DNA of 64,000 nucleotides from Ryuthela nishihirai. Lineage: Eukaryota; Arthropoda; Arachnida; Araneae; Heptathelidae. The notes under the pieces were generated by a model. It worked only from the letters and a program-made list of their open reading frames with translations, had not been told where the DNA came from and made no database searches. Of the stretch, positions 33,419-44,856 are shown one piece after another. The stretch is taken from positions 47,958,307 through 48,022,306 of the forward strand of contig JAWZYU010000020.1 in assembly GCA_038380435.1 (NCBI GenBank), read 5' to 3'. Both the position numbers and the translations under genes were made by a program. Within the stretch, counting starts at the first letter, position 1, and every line of letters begins with the position of its first letter.

Positions 33419-33608
33419 TGTTCCCGTGGCCGAGTGGTTTTAGGCGTTCGGCTATTGATCAAGAGATCTGATTTCATGTCCTGGATAAGGTATGAATCCT
33501 TATTTCATGTGCTGTTTTTCTGTTGAGAGCTCACATATCTTTTCTATGGCGTATAATACTGATGGTCTCCTTGTCAGACCGCCTATGACAAGCAGCTGCT
33601 TGAGGTAT
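33419..33608 (+). mobile_element. SINE-B copy, diverged
   Basis: CCCGTGGCCGAGTGGTTTTA opens it. The B box is damaged (TGATTTCATGTCC). It ends GCAGCTGCTTGAGG. Confidence 0.85.
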
Positions 33609-33727
33609 AATTAAGTTTTTCATTTGATATTTTATAAGGCCTCGCTCTCTTTGTGGTCTCTTACATGATAAAGTCAAGGAATTCTGATTTTATCGAAATA
33701 AATATTACTCATGGAAATTTCAGGCAT

Positions 33728-33985
33728 GTAGTTGCTCAATCTGCAGTGTCTCAAGCTCGCAATCTTTTGAACCCAGATAGGGTAGCAAGCATGCTAGAAT
33801 CAAGAATTTTTCCACATTTTTCTTTTAGCCCTCGGTGCGACATATACATTGTTGGTCTTCAAAAGGCTGTTTTACGTCCTATGGGATGATAAGCCATGGT
33901 CCTGTGTGCACAAGTGTCATACTCAGTAACGACAAAAGTATGCTGGATGGTCTTAACGGCAGATTTTCATCTCACTGTAACAGAA
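33728..33985 (+). mobile_element. SINE-A copy, decayed
   Basis: From AGTTGCTCAATCTGCAGTG through TACGTCCTATGGGATGATAA to CTTAACGGCAGATTTTCATC. The head is barely recognisable. Confidence 0.55.
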
Positions 33986-34044
33986 TTAGTGCAGTGAATG
34001 TCATTATGTACTCCTGTTCTGAGATTTAAGGTGTTTCTAGAACT

Positions 34045-34255
34045 TAGGACTAAAAAGATAAATTGGAAAGACTGCCGTTAGTTGAATGGGACTTTAAGCC
34101 GTGACTACGTGTGCAGGAGAGCCATACCCTGTGCACGCTAAGGAACCGCTGGTTGACCTTTATGGGAGGCTACAATCTGTTTCCTAACAGCTGTTCCAGT
34201 GGACCTCTTGCATCGAATCTTCTTTGAGTCCTAGGGTTCCTTGTGATCCAGCCAT
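34045..34255 (+). mobile_element. SINE-A body fragment
   Basis: GACTGCCGTTAGTTGAATGG to TGTGATCCAGCCATGGC. It contains GAGAGCCATACCCTGTGCAC intact. Confidence 0.75.
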
Positions 34256-34299
34256 GGCAAGATTTAGAGAATTATATATTTTCTCAGTACTAGAACGCG

Positions 34300-34625
34300 G
34301 GGAAGGGGAAGCTCAGTCGATAACGCATCTTATTCGTATCCTGATTTTTCCCAGGTTCGAGACCGCATTTAGCCTGTTCGTTTCTCCGAATTTGCTGCTG
34401 TTGTAACTCCGAATTTCCTCTTGGTGAGAAAACGAATACCAGTGAACTTGTGAAGGCTGCCGTCCGTCGGATGGACATTAAGTCGTGGTTTCGTGTGCAG
34501 GAGAGTCATACATTGGACATTTTAAAGAAGAGTGTTTGAGTGTCGTTAACATATCCATTGAAACAAACTGCTTGGATCCTTCAAGGCCTCGCTCAATCGT
34601 CTTGACGACAATTGTCCATTTTCCA
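34300..34625 (+). mobile_element. SINE-A copy, decayed
   Basis: A-box-like AAGCTCAGTCGATAACGC, B-box-like AGGTTCGAGACC, then CTGCCGTCCGTCGGATGGAC. The 3' part fades. Confidence 0.65.
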
Positions 34626-34719
34626 AGAACGCTTGGGGTTTTTGGGAAATGGTCGCTGAGGATGGTTTTTGGGAAATGTAAATGGTCGGAAAAGCTCAGC
34701 GGTAAACCAACTTCTTTTC

Positions 34720-34800
34720 AGGACTGTACACTATTCATTAAGAATAGTGTACAGTCCTGTTACGACTGTACACTATTCATTAAGAATAGTGTACAGTCGT
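34720..34800. repeat. Twin perfect 17-bp hairpins in tandem
   Basis: Hairpin 1 (34720-34736/34742-34758) and hairpin 2 (34762-34778/34784-34800) share ACTGTACACTATTC, loop ATTAA, and its complement. Their second stem pair is G-C in one and C-G in the other, so both remain fully paired. Confidence 0.9.
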
Positions 34801-34847
34801 GAACGGCATTTAGGGAGTAGGATGCCAATTTGGATGGCTTGGACTAA

Positions 34848-35233
34848 GTGGAGGGGAGACGGCTCAGTTGGTAGAGCGCCAGGCTCGTAATATGCAGTTC
34901 CCAGGTTCGAGTCCCAGATGGATCACAGTTGAGATTTATCTCCGCTAAACTCCACTCTGTCCCGGTTGGTAAGGGACACTGATGATCTTGCAAAGGCCGC
35001 CGTCCATCGGACGTGACATTAAGTCGTGACACCGTGTGCGGGAGAAACGTGCCCTGTGGATGTTAAAGAACACGCTGGATTTGACGGGAGGCTACCACAT
35101 GTCTCCCAACAGCTGTCCAGTGAATCCCCTGCCTCTAGCCTTCTCTGAGTACTCGGGGTTCTTGTGACCTAGCCCTTTAGCACATTGTATGCAAAAAAGT
35201 GTCACACAGAGTTAAAAAAGTCTAACCCAACCT
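34848..35233 (+). mobile_element. SINE-A copy, near full length
   Basis: A box CGGCTCAGTTGG, B box GGTTCGAGTCC; the body is complete with a small deletion (GGATTTGACGGG). Tail decayed. Confidence 0.85.
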
Positions 35234-35406
35234 TCTTTAAATCGATATTTTTAAACAAGAAATTATTAAAGTTAAATTGTAAATTTTCAATCTTTGTTAT
35301 CAAAAAATGTTTTTTTTCTAATTTTAATATTATGTTTTTATTTTATTTTTTTAATTCCAGAAGATGTCTTTATTCTGCAACATGTTGAACTTACTCATTG
35401 CACACC

Positions 35407-35512
35407 CAATTCCATTCTACGTGGTTCTCTCTGGTATCAGAAAACTACGTGGTTCTCTCTGGTATCCAAAATTCCATTCTACGTGGTTCTCTCTGGTATC
35501 AGAAACTTGTAA
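35407..35512. repeat. Short tandem repeat, three units
   Basis: CTACGTGGTTCTCTCTGGTA occurs three times, with CAATTCCATT-type spacers of unequal length. Overlapping short frames here are by-products. Confidence 0.85.
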
Positions 35513-36196
35513 TTTTAAATTGTTTAGAAATTTTCGGGAATAAAATATTCTTTGCTCTAATACTAAACATATTTTTAAACTGTGTTCTTCATCATTTATT
35601 GGTTGATGCTTTCGAAGACCTTTAGAGAAGAGTTGGATTTCCTTGCAGTCAGTCAGAGATAAAAGATTCCCAACTATTCGCCATGTGTGTATGTATTCAG
35701 CACTTCGAAAAAAAGGTTAAAAAAAATTTGTAACATAAAACCAGTTTATATTTTTTGTGAGGAATCTCTCCTTAATGTCGCTACTTTTTCTGCAAATCGC
35801 GAATGACCTTATGGACTTCTTTTTACGGTGAGTTATAAAAGCCTTCAGGTTGATTTTACAGATAAATACATGACGTGCGAGAGCAAACAGAGTTAAGGTG
35901 TGATCACACTCTTTTTACGCTTATTTTTATATTGTCAGATTTTTTCCCTTCAGATATTTAATGTTAAAATTCCACTGAATTTTAATTTTTTATGACATCA
36001 ATTATGTTACACTGAAAGTACTTCGAAGACTAATAAATGATATTTCGATTAAAAAATAAATTTATCAGAAGCTCTTTTTGTTTTTGAACCATGTTTAACG
36101 GATGAAAAAATTATCCGAATGTCTGAAACTAATGAAAAATCATCTCAATTTTCTTAAATACTGAAATATGTTTGAATTTAAAACTTCTAGTCTGAG
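35513..36196. other. Intergenic, nothing recognised
   Basis: AT-rich sequence without repeats or frames of note. Confidence 0.5.
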
Positions 36197-36583
36197 ATGG
36201 GGGAGGATAGTGAGATCAGTCGATAGTGCTCCAAGCTTCTAATCTGAAGTTCCCAGGTTCAAGTCTCAACTGGACCAGCTTTGAAAATTATCTCTGCTAA
36301 TTCCTGTTCTGCCTTCGGAGAGAAAGGAACATCGTTGGACTGGGAAATAGTGCTGTCCGTCCGGTGGGATGTTAAACCGTGACTCCGTGTGCGGGAAAGC
36401 CATACCTTGGTTTACATTAAAAACACTCTGGATGGACTCGAAAGGAATCTATCATCTGTCTCGTAACAGCTATTTAGTGGGTCCCTCCAACCAACCTTCT
36501 CTGAGCCTAGGGGCCTCTATGAATTAGCTTTTTAGCCCATTGTGTGCAAACAAGTGCTGCTCAGAGTTAAAACAACCCAACAT
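36197..36583 (+). mobile_element. SINE-A copy, diverged
   Basis: A box region AGTGAGATCAGTCGATAG, B-box-like AGGTTCAAGTCTC, and tail AGAGTTAAAACAACCCAAC. Confidence 0.82.
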
Positions 36584-37114
36584 TTAATAATTTTTTTATT
36601 CCTTAAAAATGTAGCTTTTCCCCCAATGCATTACTCATTAGAAATGTAGGTTTTCGTTATTAAGTTCATGATTTTTCCTGTAGCTGTGTAGAATAATTTT
36701 TCCACTGGTTCTTCAATAAGTTTGGTTTGGATGGATCAACATTAGAACCTTGAGTAGGGCAGCAGCAGAAACCATGAGAGAAGAGGCAGGCAGAAAGGAG
36801 CTCAATGCGATCTAATCTCTTTCATTAAGATGCGAATTTTTTGATTATTAAAATTTACATGAAATCAATGTCCAGGTAGTATGGAAAATACTGAGAAGTC
36901 ACCATAAGATGATTTTATAAAATTAAAATTATTAATATTACTAATATTATATTACTTTTTTAATATATGTACTTGTGAGTAAACGTTGTCACAACTTCTT
37001 AGTTTCGTCAAATAAAAGCGAATTTCGAAGTACACAAGATGTGTCGTAGGAAGTCTGCTCAGTTACTTTTCAATATATGGCTGATCAAATCAGTTACTCT
37101 TCCATATATGGCTG
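36584..37114. other. Intergenic, nothing recognised
   Basis: No gene or repeat signal. Confidence 0.5.
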
Positions 37115-37295
37115 GTCAGCATACCCTGTACACGTTAAAGGACACGCTGGATGGCCTTGACGGGAGGCTCCCATCTGTCTCATAACAGCTGGCAATTGGA
37201 TCCCCTTCCCCAACCTTCTCTGAGCTCTTGCGACCTGGCCATTTAGTACAGTGTGTGCAAAAAAGCACCGATCAGAGGTAAAACAATGCAACCCT
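37115..37295 (+). mobile_element. SINE-A copy, 5' truncated
   Basis: It starts in the body (GCATACCCTGTACACGTTAA) and keeps the tail GAGGTAAAACAATGCAACCC. Upstream, CAATATATGGCTG and CCATATATGGCTG form a short duplication at 37072-37114. Confidence 0.82.
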
Positions 37296-37473
37296 ATATC
37301 TATTTAAATAACCCCGAAAAATCACACTTTTGTTTGCTCCATGCTTCCCATTTATGGCGCCATATAATAATGCATTTATCATTCCAAATCTCATGGCATT
37401 TCATTGTCTCGTTTTTGAGATCTTCTAGAATGTGTATATTAACGTTTGGACACCAGTGAAACATGTTATATAG

Positions 37474-37858
37474 GGGCGGTGGTGGCTCAGTCGGTAGCGC
37501 GCCAGGCTCGTAATCTGTAGTTCCCAGGTTCGAGTCCCAGCTGGGTCAGCGTTGAGATTTATCTCCGCAAAATTCCCCGCCCTGCCCACCGTCAGTAGGG
37601 GACACCGATGGGCTTGGAAAGGCCGCCGTCCGTCGGATGGGACGTTAAGCCGTGGCCCCGTGTGCGGGAGAGCCATATCCTGTGCACGTTAAAGAACACG
37701 CTGGATAGCCTTGACGGGAGGCTACTATCTGTCTCCCAACAGCTGTTCCAGTGGGTCCCCTCCCCCAACCTTCTCTGAGCCTTCGGGGTCCATGTGACCT
37801 GGCCATTTAGCCCATGGTGTGCAAAAAAGTGCCGCTCAGAGGTAAAACAACCCAACCC
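37474..37858 (+). mobile_element. SINE-A copy, full length, 14-bp TSD
   Basis: Flanked by AACATGTTATATAG (37460-37473, 37859-37872), the longest target duplication seen. The A box is at +10 and the B box at +54. Confidence 0.95.
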
Positions 37859-37872
37859 AACATGTTATATAG

Positions 37873-39251
37873 CATACGATGGAAATATCCTTGCATATTT
37901 ATGACGACAGTGACCAGCTCAGATTTTGATGCTCGATCATCAAACTTATTTATTATTTAGAACCATCGGCATGTTTACGATCGGAATAAATTCCCCTCGC
38001 TCTTGTCATACCTTCAACACTAATGAAAGCATAAGCCATTGCCGTACTTCGTACTCAAAACCTGATTCTCTGTCTTTGGTGACTGCCATTTTAATCTCGG
38101 TTTCGAGATTGTTGCAATTCCGAAGCGTTAATTTGGAAAAGACCGGGAGGACTTTTTGTCCCTAAAGGTTAATCTTTTAACTCACTTTGAAGGAATAATA
38201 TTCAAAATAAATTAGATTAAAAAGCAGCGTGAAGGTTAGAAGCGTTTTAACGTTGAACTTCGTGCTACACCAAGCAGAGAGTAAAAAAAAACATTATAGG
38301 AAATATTCGAAACAGGATAAAACAGGATAACGGAAAATTGGCAGTCTGATTTCGTATTAAGAGGTTGGCATTCATATAATTATGATAATCTTTTTTTTTA
38401 CATTTATCTGATATTGTTATAGAATATTTCTTATAATTATTAGAAATAAATCTCTTTTAGTTAGAAAAGTTTTTTCTCTCTCTTAAGTAACTCTTTACAT
38501 ATCTATCACTGGTTTAAAGCAAATATTTAAAACTAACAGGACTAAGAGAAAATTGGCAGCCTAGTCGGTTATCCCAAATAATTGATATTTTTTTTTAGAA
38601 ATTTATATACGAATTTAAATTTTAAAATTACCAGTTATTCTTTATTTTTAAATTTGCTCTCAATTTATTAATTCAATTTTTTAAAAAGCATATATTTTCT
38701 TTGACCTTGCTAATACAACAGCTGTAGATGATACTGAATATCATCTGCCATTGTTGATTATAAAATATATTTATGCATTGATGAAATATATATATATGTA
38801 CATCAATACATAACATATATATATATTTTAAAATTTCTGTCAGTTAAATGATGGTCATTATGCATTTAGATTTCCGCCTCAAAATGTCGCTTCATTGACT
38901 AAAATTGCAAACTCTGTAATGTAAGATATTCCGTTAATGACGCGAAGAAAATACACGGCTTTTTTCCAAATTTCTAATTACCTTTTTTCACCCGACAGGA
39001 TAATTGCAGTCTATCTTTATGCAACTCAATAGCTTCCTCATTAGGCAAAAGGGATGGCGGAATAAAAATTATGAATATCACTAGAGCCCTTCCTAAAGCA
39101 AACACAATTTAAATTCAGCTTTAAAGTTCGATCTCACAGCTAAAATTGCTTTCAAATAAATTTAAAATATTCTTCGAAAAGCAGTGGCAATTTTCCTGTT
39201 ATTTCATCGCTTTGTATCTCACGTGGGTTTTAAACTCCGAAGGATAAAAAT
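37873..39251. other. Intergenic; donor segment at 38153-38235
   Basis: The 83 bp at 38153-38235 (TTTTTGTCCCTAAAG to AAGCAGCGTGAAGG) recur inside the SINE at 39407-39489. Otherwise AT-rich, with TATATA runs near 38780-38835. Confidence 0.6.
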
Positions 39252-39259
39252 CCTTGCAT

Positions 39260-39681
39260 GATTTATCTCCGCAAAAATTCCCCGCCCTGCCCACGGTCAG
39301 TAGGGGACACCGATGGTCTTGGAAAGGCCGCCGTCTGTCGGATGGGACGTTAAGCCGTGGCCCCGTGTGCTGGAGAGCCATAGTCGGGGTATTACTATAC
39401 GTAATATTTTTGTCCCTAAAGTTTAATCTTTTAACTCACTTTGAAGGAATAATATTCAAAATAAATTAGATTAAAAAGCAGTGTGAAGGCGTTAAAGACC
39501 TGTGCACGTTAAAGAACACGCTGGATGGCCTTGACGGGAGGCTACCATCTGTCTCCCAACAGCTGTTCCGGTGGGTCCCCTCCCCCAACCTTCTCTGAGC
39601 CTTTGGGGTCCATGTGACCTGGCCATTTAGCCCATGGTGTGCAAAAAAGTGCCTCTCAGAGGTAAAACAACCCAACCCAAC
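39260..39681 (+). mobile_element. SINE-A copy, 5' truncated and split
   Basis: It starts in the body (GATTTATCTCCGC), is interrupted at 39382-39497, and resumes CTGTGCACGTTAAAGAACAC to the tail. CCTTGCATGATTT flanks it (39252-39264, 39682-39694), with GATTT shared between target and SINE. The duplication shows one insertion event, so the interruption came later. Confidence 0.9.
39382..39497. repeat. Filler insertion built from two local donors
   Basis: Bases 39382-39403 are the exact reverse complement of 39717-39738, a site that spans the left edge of the Tigger element and its flank. Bases 39407-39489 copy 38153-38235 with about two mismatches in direct orientation. The join to the SINE reads GCGTTAAAGAC. 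Three or four SINE bases (ACC) are lost at the break. Confidence 0.88.
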
Positions 39682-39933
39682 CCTTGCATGATTTGCTGAT
39701 CTAAAGCTTCCAAAATGTACGTATAGTAATACCCCGACTTACGCGAACTCGGAGTTACGCGGTTCTTGATTTTTTCGTTTGGCAACACTGCCACCCGCTA
39801 TATTCAGTGTTTCTCTTGCTGTGATGCGCATTGGACGCGTTTCGCGCGAACTCTACGTGCACGATTACGATTCTACGATCGACAAAAAGTTAAGATTGTT
39901 TTGTTATACGTTTCCTAAACCCTTAAAAAAACT

Positions 39934-41653
39934 ATGTCGTCCAAACGAAGTAAATCTGATTCTCCTGCACCTATAAGAAAGATAAGGTGCAGGAGAATCT
40001 GATTCTCCTGCACCTGTAAGAAAAGGAAAACGATATCTTTGGAATATAAACTTAACATTATCAAGGATTTTGATAGCAGAATGAAAATTTGGAAATTAGC
40101 AAAGAAGTTTGAGTTACCGGAATCCACAGTAAGAACAATCATAAAAGATAAAAAAATAATTCTCGATGCGGTGAAAAATGCTCAATCCTTGAACTCAAGC
40201 ATAATTCATAAACGTCATGGTATTATTGGTGAGATGGAAACAATGCTGAAATTATGGTGTGATAATCAAGTAAAAGTTAAGAATTGTCCAGTCGATCAGA
40301 ACACTGTGTGCTAACAAGCTAAGCTGATTTTTGAGAGGTTGAAAGAAGAAGCTGGGGAGGCGGGCGAAGATGAAAACTTTGTAGCTAGTAACGGTTGGTT
40401 CAACCGATTTAAAACTCGCTGTAATTGGCACAGCATCGCGGAGAGTGGAGAGGCGGCAAGTGCCGATAAAGAAGCTGCGTCTTCTTTTCCTGAGACACTC
40501 AAGATTATGATAGAAGAAGATGACTATAGCAGGGAAACCGTATGTAACGTGGATGAGACTGGCCTGTTCTGGAAGAAGATGCCTAAAAGACTTTAATCGC
40601 ACGTGAAGAAAAAAACTTTCCAGGATTTAAGGTTTCAAAAGACCGATTGACAGTGATGGTTGGCGGGAATGCAGCTGGTGACTGCAAGTTAAAACCTCTC
40701 TTAATTTATTGCGCCGAAAACCCAAGAGCCTTAAAAAATATATCTAAAATTAGCTTACCAATGATTTGGAAGTCAAATCATAAAGCGTGGGTGACAGCTT
40801 CCGTTTTTGAGGACTGGTTTGGTCACCACTTCATACCCGAAGTCGAACGTTATTGCAAGTCTAAACAGATTCTATTTAAAGTGATGCTTCTTATTGTCAA
40901 TGCACCCGGTCACCCTCCTGCCACCCTAATCGATTTCGACCCACGTGTGAAAGTTGTGTTTTTGCCTCCAAACACAATCAGCTTGCTTCAACCGATGGAA
41001 CAGGGAGTCATCAAAACATTCAAGGCTTACTACACGAGGCGTTCGTTTGCACATCTGAATGAAGCTATGAGGCAAAACAGTGAGATATCTGTTAAAGACT
41101 TTTGGAAACAATTCAATGTTTCAGATGCCATAAGAATCATTGGAAAATCTTGGGATGAAATTTCCAAAAAAACATTGAATGATGTCTGGAAGAAACTTTG
41201 TCCATTTTTTTTCAAAAATGAGACAGAAACAACGCCAGAAACTGATCACGTCGCTCATGTGATAGAAGAAGTTGTTAATCATGCCAGGCAATTAGATTTG
41301 GAAGTCAATGGTGATGATGTCAACGAGCTGTTGGATTCACATAGTCAGGAGCTGACAGTCGATGAGCTCATAGAGATGAGTGAGCAAAACGTCATTGAAG
41401 TATCCGACACTTCAGACCCAGTTCCACCAGAAAAGCACATGACAATTGCAAGCTTGACAGAAGGTCTTAGCTCGATTGAAAAGGGATTAAAATTTTAGAA
41501 AACATAGACTTCAACGAAGAACGCGTTATAGCTACAAAGCAAGGAATAAAAAAATTATTGGCTTGCTACAAAGAAATTCTGCGTGAAAAAAAGAAGGCAT
41601 TGTGTCGTCAGACGAATTTGTTAGATTTCATGAAGCCATCGACATCGAAATAA
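39934..41653 (+). pseudogene. Tigger-type transposase, multiply broken
   Basis: It starts MSSKRSKSDSPAP at 39934. The N-terminal psq/CENP-B helix-turn-helix (LEYKLNIIKDFDSRMKIWKL; KFELPESTVRTIIKDK) is followed by the second HTH (SNGWFNRFKTRCNWHSIAES), then the DDE_1 nuclease (NVDETGLFWKKMP with the first Asp; LLIVNAPGHP; PPNTISLLQPMEQGVIKTFK), and ends TNLLDFMKPSTSK at 41653. Damage: a snap-back insertion with TGA at about 40000, TAA at 40312-40314, a frameshift near 40590-40600, and a frameshift near 41490. In Tigger relatives the second motif is usually LLDNAPGHP and the third QPMDQGVI; here the second Asp is Val and the third Asp is Glu. The protein would be inactive even if read through. 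Confidence 0.9.
39967..40015. repeat. Snap-back insertion inside the transposase gene
   Basis: GATTCTCCTGCACCT is followed after 12 nt by its reverse complement AGGTGCAGGAGAATC and then by GATTCTCCTGCACCT again. The extra inverted piece brings an in-frame TGA. Confidence 0.85.
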
Positions 41654-41880
41654 CATTTTTTCGTAACTCATTTATTTTTTTAATATTTTGTATTAATTTG
41701 TATAAAGAACTGCAATTTTATTAAATATTTTTCTTCTAAACTAGTGTTTTTGTTAGTTCTTGGTCCCAATTAAACAAAATTTATATGTATTTAGATGCAA
41801 AGTTGTACCCCGACTTCCGCGAATTCGACTTAAGCGATTTTCGCCAGACCCACTTATCGCGTAACTTCGGGGTATTACTG

Positions 41881-42943
41881 TGTTCTGGAAAGCTAACATC
41901 AGGGGGAACTCTTCGTCATAAAATGCAGGCTAGTTACTCTAATGACATACATTTCTTATTTTCTAGCAAGACGATTTTAGTCCATTGGAAGAAAACAGAA
42001 GTATACGAAAAAAACGGGAGTATCATGTACTCGGTCTCTCTTAGGTGGATATATATCACACATTACGTAAAAAATATTCTGTAAAGTAAATAAAAGCAAA
42101 ACGTTTTGGAAATTTTTTTTTTAAATTTAAAATTATTTTTTCTTTTTTCTTTTTTAGACTTATATCTGAATGGCGTTGGAAAAGAACCTACTTCGTTTGT
42201 TTGATTTGTTTTATGGTATTTACCTAAGTAAAAACGAGTACTTACGTAGTAGATATAACGATTGCGAAATATTTTGCTAAAATAAAATATTGAAAATGAA
42301 TCAACCGTTTTGAGACCCCCACGAATGTCGAGGCATCAGGCGAGTGCTTCATGAACCTTTGCGATAATCCACTACTAATTATGCGCGCAGTAAAGATGTG
42401 GAAAGTTTTTCAGATGTTCATTTAACATATCTGTCGTATTTCAATGTTTTTATTCTCGGCAGAGTGCAACGACCTCGGTTTCGCCTAGTTGTGAATGAAA
42501 CCATGTTCACGCAGATCTCAGGAAATCGAGTTACTTTTGTTACAAAATTCGTGTGAGGTACTTTCGTCCACGAAATCGTTTTAGCTATGTGGGAAATTCC
42601 TTGCTTCCGGGAAAAGAGTAAATGCTGATAAGCACGGAGCATTTTCCTGCGGGATTTTAGTGCTCATTATTTTTTCTTTACTTTAATAACATAGTAGAAC
42701 CGCTTTTAGCAGGATATCGAAAACGTGCCAATATTTTTTTTCGTACTGTTATATATAATTTTCTTCTGGAAGGCTAATTCAATAATGAAAGTAATCTTAA
42801 GGCCACCCATATTTAAGATTATGCAGAAATAAATGGGATTGCAGTGAAAATTCTAGTTTGCTAAACGTTAAATTGTATTGTGTAAATAGTTTACCTGAGA
42901 GCTGCTTTATGGGAGAAGCCCCGCTCATTAAAAATAAATAAAT
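41881..42943. other. Intergenic, nothing recognised
   Basis: AT-rich. The 74-codon minus-strand frame at 42418-42642 shows no motif. Confidence 0.45.
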
Positions 42944-43132
42944 ACCCCCTCAGCTGCTTGCCACAGAGGTCTGACAGGAACGTGTCAGTTTATATACTAT
43001 AGTCGAAAGTCTGAGAGGACGGCAGGACCGCAACAGCAAAACGATACATACATCCATGCCTTAGTCGGGACTCGAACCCAGGTTCTTTAGATCAGTAGCC
43101 AAGCGCGCTAACAATTCGATCACGGGACGGCA
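42944..43132 (-). mobile_element. SINE-B copy
   Basis: Tail AATAAATAAATACCCCCTC; B box on this strand TCGAACCCAGG; the tRNA-like end is decayed (CAATTCGATCACGGGACGG). Confidence 0.88.
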
Positions 43133-43381
43133 ACTACAAATCATTGGCTGATGGAAATAATACAGATAACTCTCTGTTTTATATTTGGTTAAGGAAATGA
43201 TTTCCGAACTGTAGGATACGACTTACCTATGAAAAGAGTTTTGTCTTAGAATTATATGAGAGGCATCTATTGTCGTATTTGAATGATCTGTGTCTTTTCT
43301 GTTTGCTATTATGACAAGCTAACCAGTTCCAGGCACATCCAATTTTTTCCTGTGACAACCAAGTCCGTACATTGCTGGCGT

Positions 43382-43515
43382 GGGAGTGGAGAGGCTGGAT
43401 TCACAGTCTGCAGTTCCACGTTGAGTCTTGACGAGAATCTATCTTCTAACAACTGTCCGCTGGGTCCCATTCCCTTTGTGACCTGGTTGTTTAGCCCGTT
43501 GTTTGCAAAAGAGTT
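43382..43515 (+). mobile_element. SINE-A fragment with internal deletion
   Basis: A short head (GGGAGTGGAGAGGCTGGATT, TCTGCAGTTCCACG) is joined directly to the 3' part (CTTGACGAGAATCTATCTTC to TTGTTTGCAAAAGAG). Confidence 0.7.
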
Positions 43516-43989
43516 GACCTAGGTAAATCTCGAAGAGAGGAAATTCAGTTTCCATGCAATGAACATGCAAATTTGGAAGTTAGTGTTGCAAATCCCTAAT
43601 TTTTAAATTATCTAATATATATAGAAGGCAGTTTGATTATCTGTTCGCCTATGTACCGGGCCTCAGAAAAGCTAGTCACCAAACTGTTTATGAAGCTTGG
43701 TGACTCCAGCTTCAAATCTTTAGAGGATTCTTAGAGGATATCTTTAGAGGTGATCTTTAGAGGTAAACCCAAGGGAATTATATGTAGGCTACGTGCGAAC
43801 TCTCTAAGGTCAACCAAAACTGAGGTGGATGGGTTTCAATTTCTCGAACTCCCCATAAACTTAACATCAGCGGTTAAAAAACTGTCTCTCTCATAGACTT
43901 AGCATTAATAGTTATTCAAAATCACGTGGGGATATGTCACGTGTATTCAAAATCACGTTCCATTTACTATCAAAAGCCTTCATACTTAC

Positions 43990-44200
43990 CCTAAAGAAGA
44001 GAAAAATAATTATTCCAAGAGAATGTAAATGGGGGATGAAACGAACTTATATGTTTTGTGCCAAATGAAAGCTTGCGACGGGGGGAGTGTCATCTATTAT
44101 ATATTTTAGAGGTTTGAGATCTCCCCTAAAAGTGGGGGAGAAAATATTTGTCGTGGGGCAGGAGGGAACTTGCGATGTGGGGAATGACATATATGATATA
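43990..44200 (+). repeat. R150 repeat units, diverged
   Basis: CCAAATGAAAGCTTGCGACG, then GGAGTGTCATCTATTATATA and a C/A-rich run. A partial second unit (AACTTGCGATGTGGGGAATG) is cut by the hAT-type MITE at 44209. Confidence 0.6.
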
Positions 44201-44208
44201 CTCTAGAG

Positions 44209-44488
44209 CAGGAGTTCTCAACATGTGGTACGAGGTGAAATTTTTTGGAGTACGCCATAAGAGCTAAAAAGTCGCTAAGTTGGCAACACTGTTGTGCAAA
44301 AATGTCATTATTTGTATTTATCGATATATGTAATTTATGAATACAAAATTTAATGTATATATATATATGTTTTATTTTATCACATTGTTATACTATAACT
44401 ACAATTTTTTCTGTCTATACAAAGGGTACGCCAGTTACATACACATTTCGAGGGGGTATGTGAAGCATAAAAAGGTTGAGAACCACTG
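44209..44488. mobile_element. hAT-type MITE, perfect 8-bp TSD
   Basis: CTCTAGAG at 44201-44208 and 44489-44496. The ends are CAGGAGTTCTCAACATGTGG and, reversed, CAGTGGTTCTCAACCTTTTT. The 280-bp element has no coding capacity. It shares TACGCCAGTTACATACA and GTGAAGCATAAAAAGGTTGA with the MITE at 47133. Confidence 0.93.
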
Positions 44489-44498
44489 CTCTAGAGTT

Positions 44499-44856
44499 GT
44501 TGGGTTGTTTTACCTCTGAGCGGCACTTTTTTGCACACCATGGGCTAAATGGCCAGGTCACATGGACCCCGTAGGCTCAGAGAAGGTTGGGGGAGGGGAC
44601 CCATTGGAACAGCTGTTGGGAGACAGATGGTAGCCTCCCGTCAAACCCATCCAGCGTGTTCTTTAACGTGCACAGGGTATGGCTCTCCCGCACACGGGGC
44701 CACGGCTTAACGTCCCATCCGACGGACGGCGGTCTTTCCAAGCCCATAGGTGTCCCTTACTGACCGTGGGCAGGGCGGGGAATTTTGCGGAGATAAATCT
44801 CAACGCTGACTCAGCTGGGACTCGAACCTGGGAACTACAGATTACGAGCCTGGCTG
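44499..44856 (-). mobile_element. SINE-A copy, 5' truncated at the A box
   Basis: From TTGGGTTGTTTTACCTCTGA to GATTACGAGCCTGGC. The flanks TGCTCTAGAGTT and TGCTATAGAGAGTT may be its duplicated target. The body is close to consensus. Confidence 0.92.

Larger units (their letters stand above)
39722..41880 (+). mobile_element. Tigger/pogo-type transposon, inactive
   Basis: The left end TAGTAATACCCCGACTTACG and, reversed, the right end CAGTAATACCCCGAAGTTAC mark a 2157-bp element (39724-41880). TA precedes it at 39722-39723; the right flank is TG, a decayed TA. It encodes one transposase pseudogene. Confidence 0.88.

Noticed and set aside
34720..34800. Rho-independent terminators or a microRNA precursor pair
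   Set aside because: There is no U-run or bacterial context, and 17-bp stems with 5-nt loops are too short for typical microRNA precursors.
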